A stretch of 6,988 nt of DNA, taken from contig USQS01000047.1 of NCBI GenBank assembly GCA_900556865.1, positions 1 to 6,988 of the forward strand, in the 5' to 3' direction. The notes beneath the pieces are model-generated. The model was not told the origin of the DNA, ran no database searches, and saw only the letters and a program-made list of their open reading frames with translations. Below are positions 6,698-6,988 of the stretch, one piece after another. Source of the DNA: an uncultured Clostridium sp. (GTDB lineage Bacteria > Bacillota > Clostridia > TANB77 > CAG-508). The number at the start of each line of letters is the position of its first letter. Position 1 is the first letter of the stretch. The position numbers and the translations under genes were made by a program.

Positions 6698-6988
6698 TAT
6701 TTTTTTAAAATTATTTTCCTTGTATTGTGTATATTCTACAAAACATGTAAAAAAGTCAAGTTTTTTCAAATAAATCTAGTAAAGATTTATGTAATAACTA
6801 GTATATTTCATTTTTTACTTCTTTACTCATCTATATGAGGTATATGCTAAACCTTTTTTCAAATCATTCATCATATTGTTTTTATACTACATTACTATTC
6901 ATAATGTGTTAATTTTTATATCTATTATTTTATGTAAATTTTTAATGTGTTCATTATATTTTCTATATTTTTGTTTCTAATATAATTA
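6698..6988. other. A+T-rich stretch with no convincing gene
   Basis: I read all six frames here. The longest minus-strand frames are a 20-codon stretch open to the right edge (stop at 6927-6925) and a 15-codon ATG frame without a ribosome binding site; neither looks coding. Two short inverted repeats stand out: 6770-6777 with 6783-6790 (8 bp, 5-base loop) and 6826-6830 with 6835-6839 (CTCAT/ATGAG, 4-base loop). The rlmN gene that often precedes prpC in Firmicutes is not visible in this stretch. Confidence 0.6.
6770..6790. repeat. Short inverted repeat upstream of the prpC promoter
   Basis: ATAAATCT (6770-6777) and AGATTTAT (6783-6790) are exact inverted copies around a 5-base loop. On the minus strand the stem is followed by TTGAAAAAAC, not a clean T-tract, so a terminator role for an upstream gene is uncertain. 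Confidence 0.45.

Noticed and set aside
6534..6773. Plus-strand open frame of 79 codons overlapping the start of prpC
   Set aside because: Antisense to the conserved N-terminus and promoter of prpC, with low-complexity Phe-rich product and no translation signal.
6925..6987. 20-codon frame open to the right edge on the minus strand, as the tail of an upstream gene
   Set aside because: Too short to distinguish from chance in such A+T-rich sequence, and no recognisable RlmN or other C-terminal motif.

Overview
The window reads as chromosomal DNA of a low-G+C Gram-positive bacterium, most likely a clostridial Firmicute. The reasons are the very A+T-rich sequence, A/T-ending codons, strong AAGGAGG-type ribosome binding sites, a PASTA-domain Ser/Thr kinase paired with a PP2C phosphatase, and a YcbZ-like Lon-family protease. 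Every gene I can support lies on the minus strand, so transcription runs from high to low coordinates. The species cannot be fixed from the sequence alone.

In transcription order: 6988-6630 is an A+T-rich stretch with no convincing gene, ending in a good sigma-A-type promoter at 6697-6669. Next come prpC (PP2C phosphatase, 6629-5889), prkC (PASTA kinase, 5783-3810), a 174-base gap holding a possible tiny ORF and a hairpin, and rpe (ribulose-phosphate 3-epimerase family, 3635-2973). A second clear promoter sits at 2964-2936. It is followed by a Lon-like ATP-dependent protease (2903-504) and a prepilin-like membrane-anchored protein (467 to the window edge, incomplete).

prpC and prkC form the classic reversible phosphorylation pair. 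PrkC senses cell-wall material through extracytoplasmic PASTA repeats and phosphorylates cytoplasmic targets, and PrpC reverses this. In many Firmicutes the cluster continues prkC-rsgA-rpe; here rsgA is absent and only a short, odd non-annotated stretch lies in its place. The Lon-like gene has its own promoter and probably shares a transcript with the prepilin-like gene 36 bases downstream.

I see no sign of a dramatic new system. The points most worth a second look are: a perfect 20-bp inverted repeat at the left edge that disrupts the end of the prepilin-like reading frame and may be an assembly fold-back; a possible frameshifted or reinitiated mini-gene between prkC and rpe; a divergent active-site loop in the epimerase; and a palindrome over the -35 box of the Lon-like gene.
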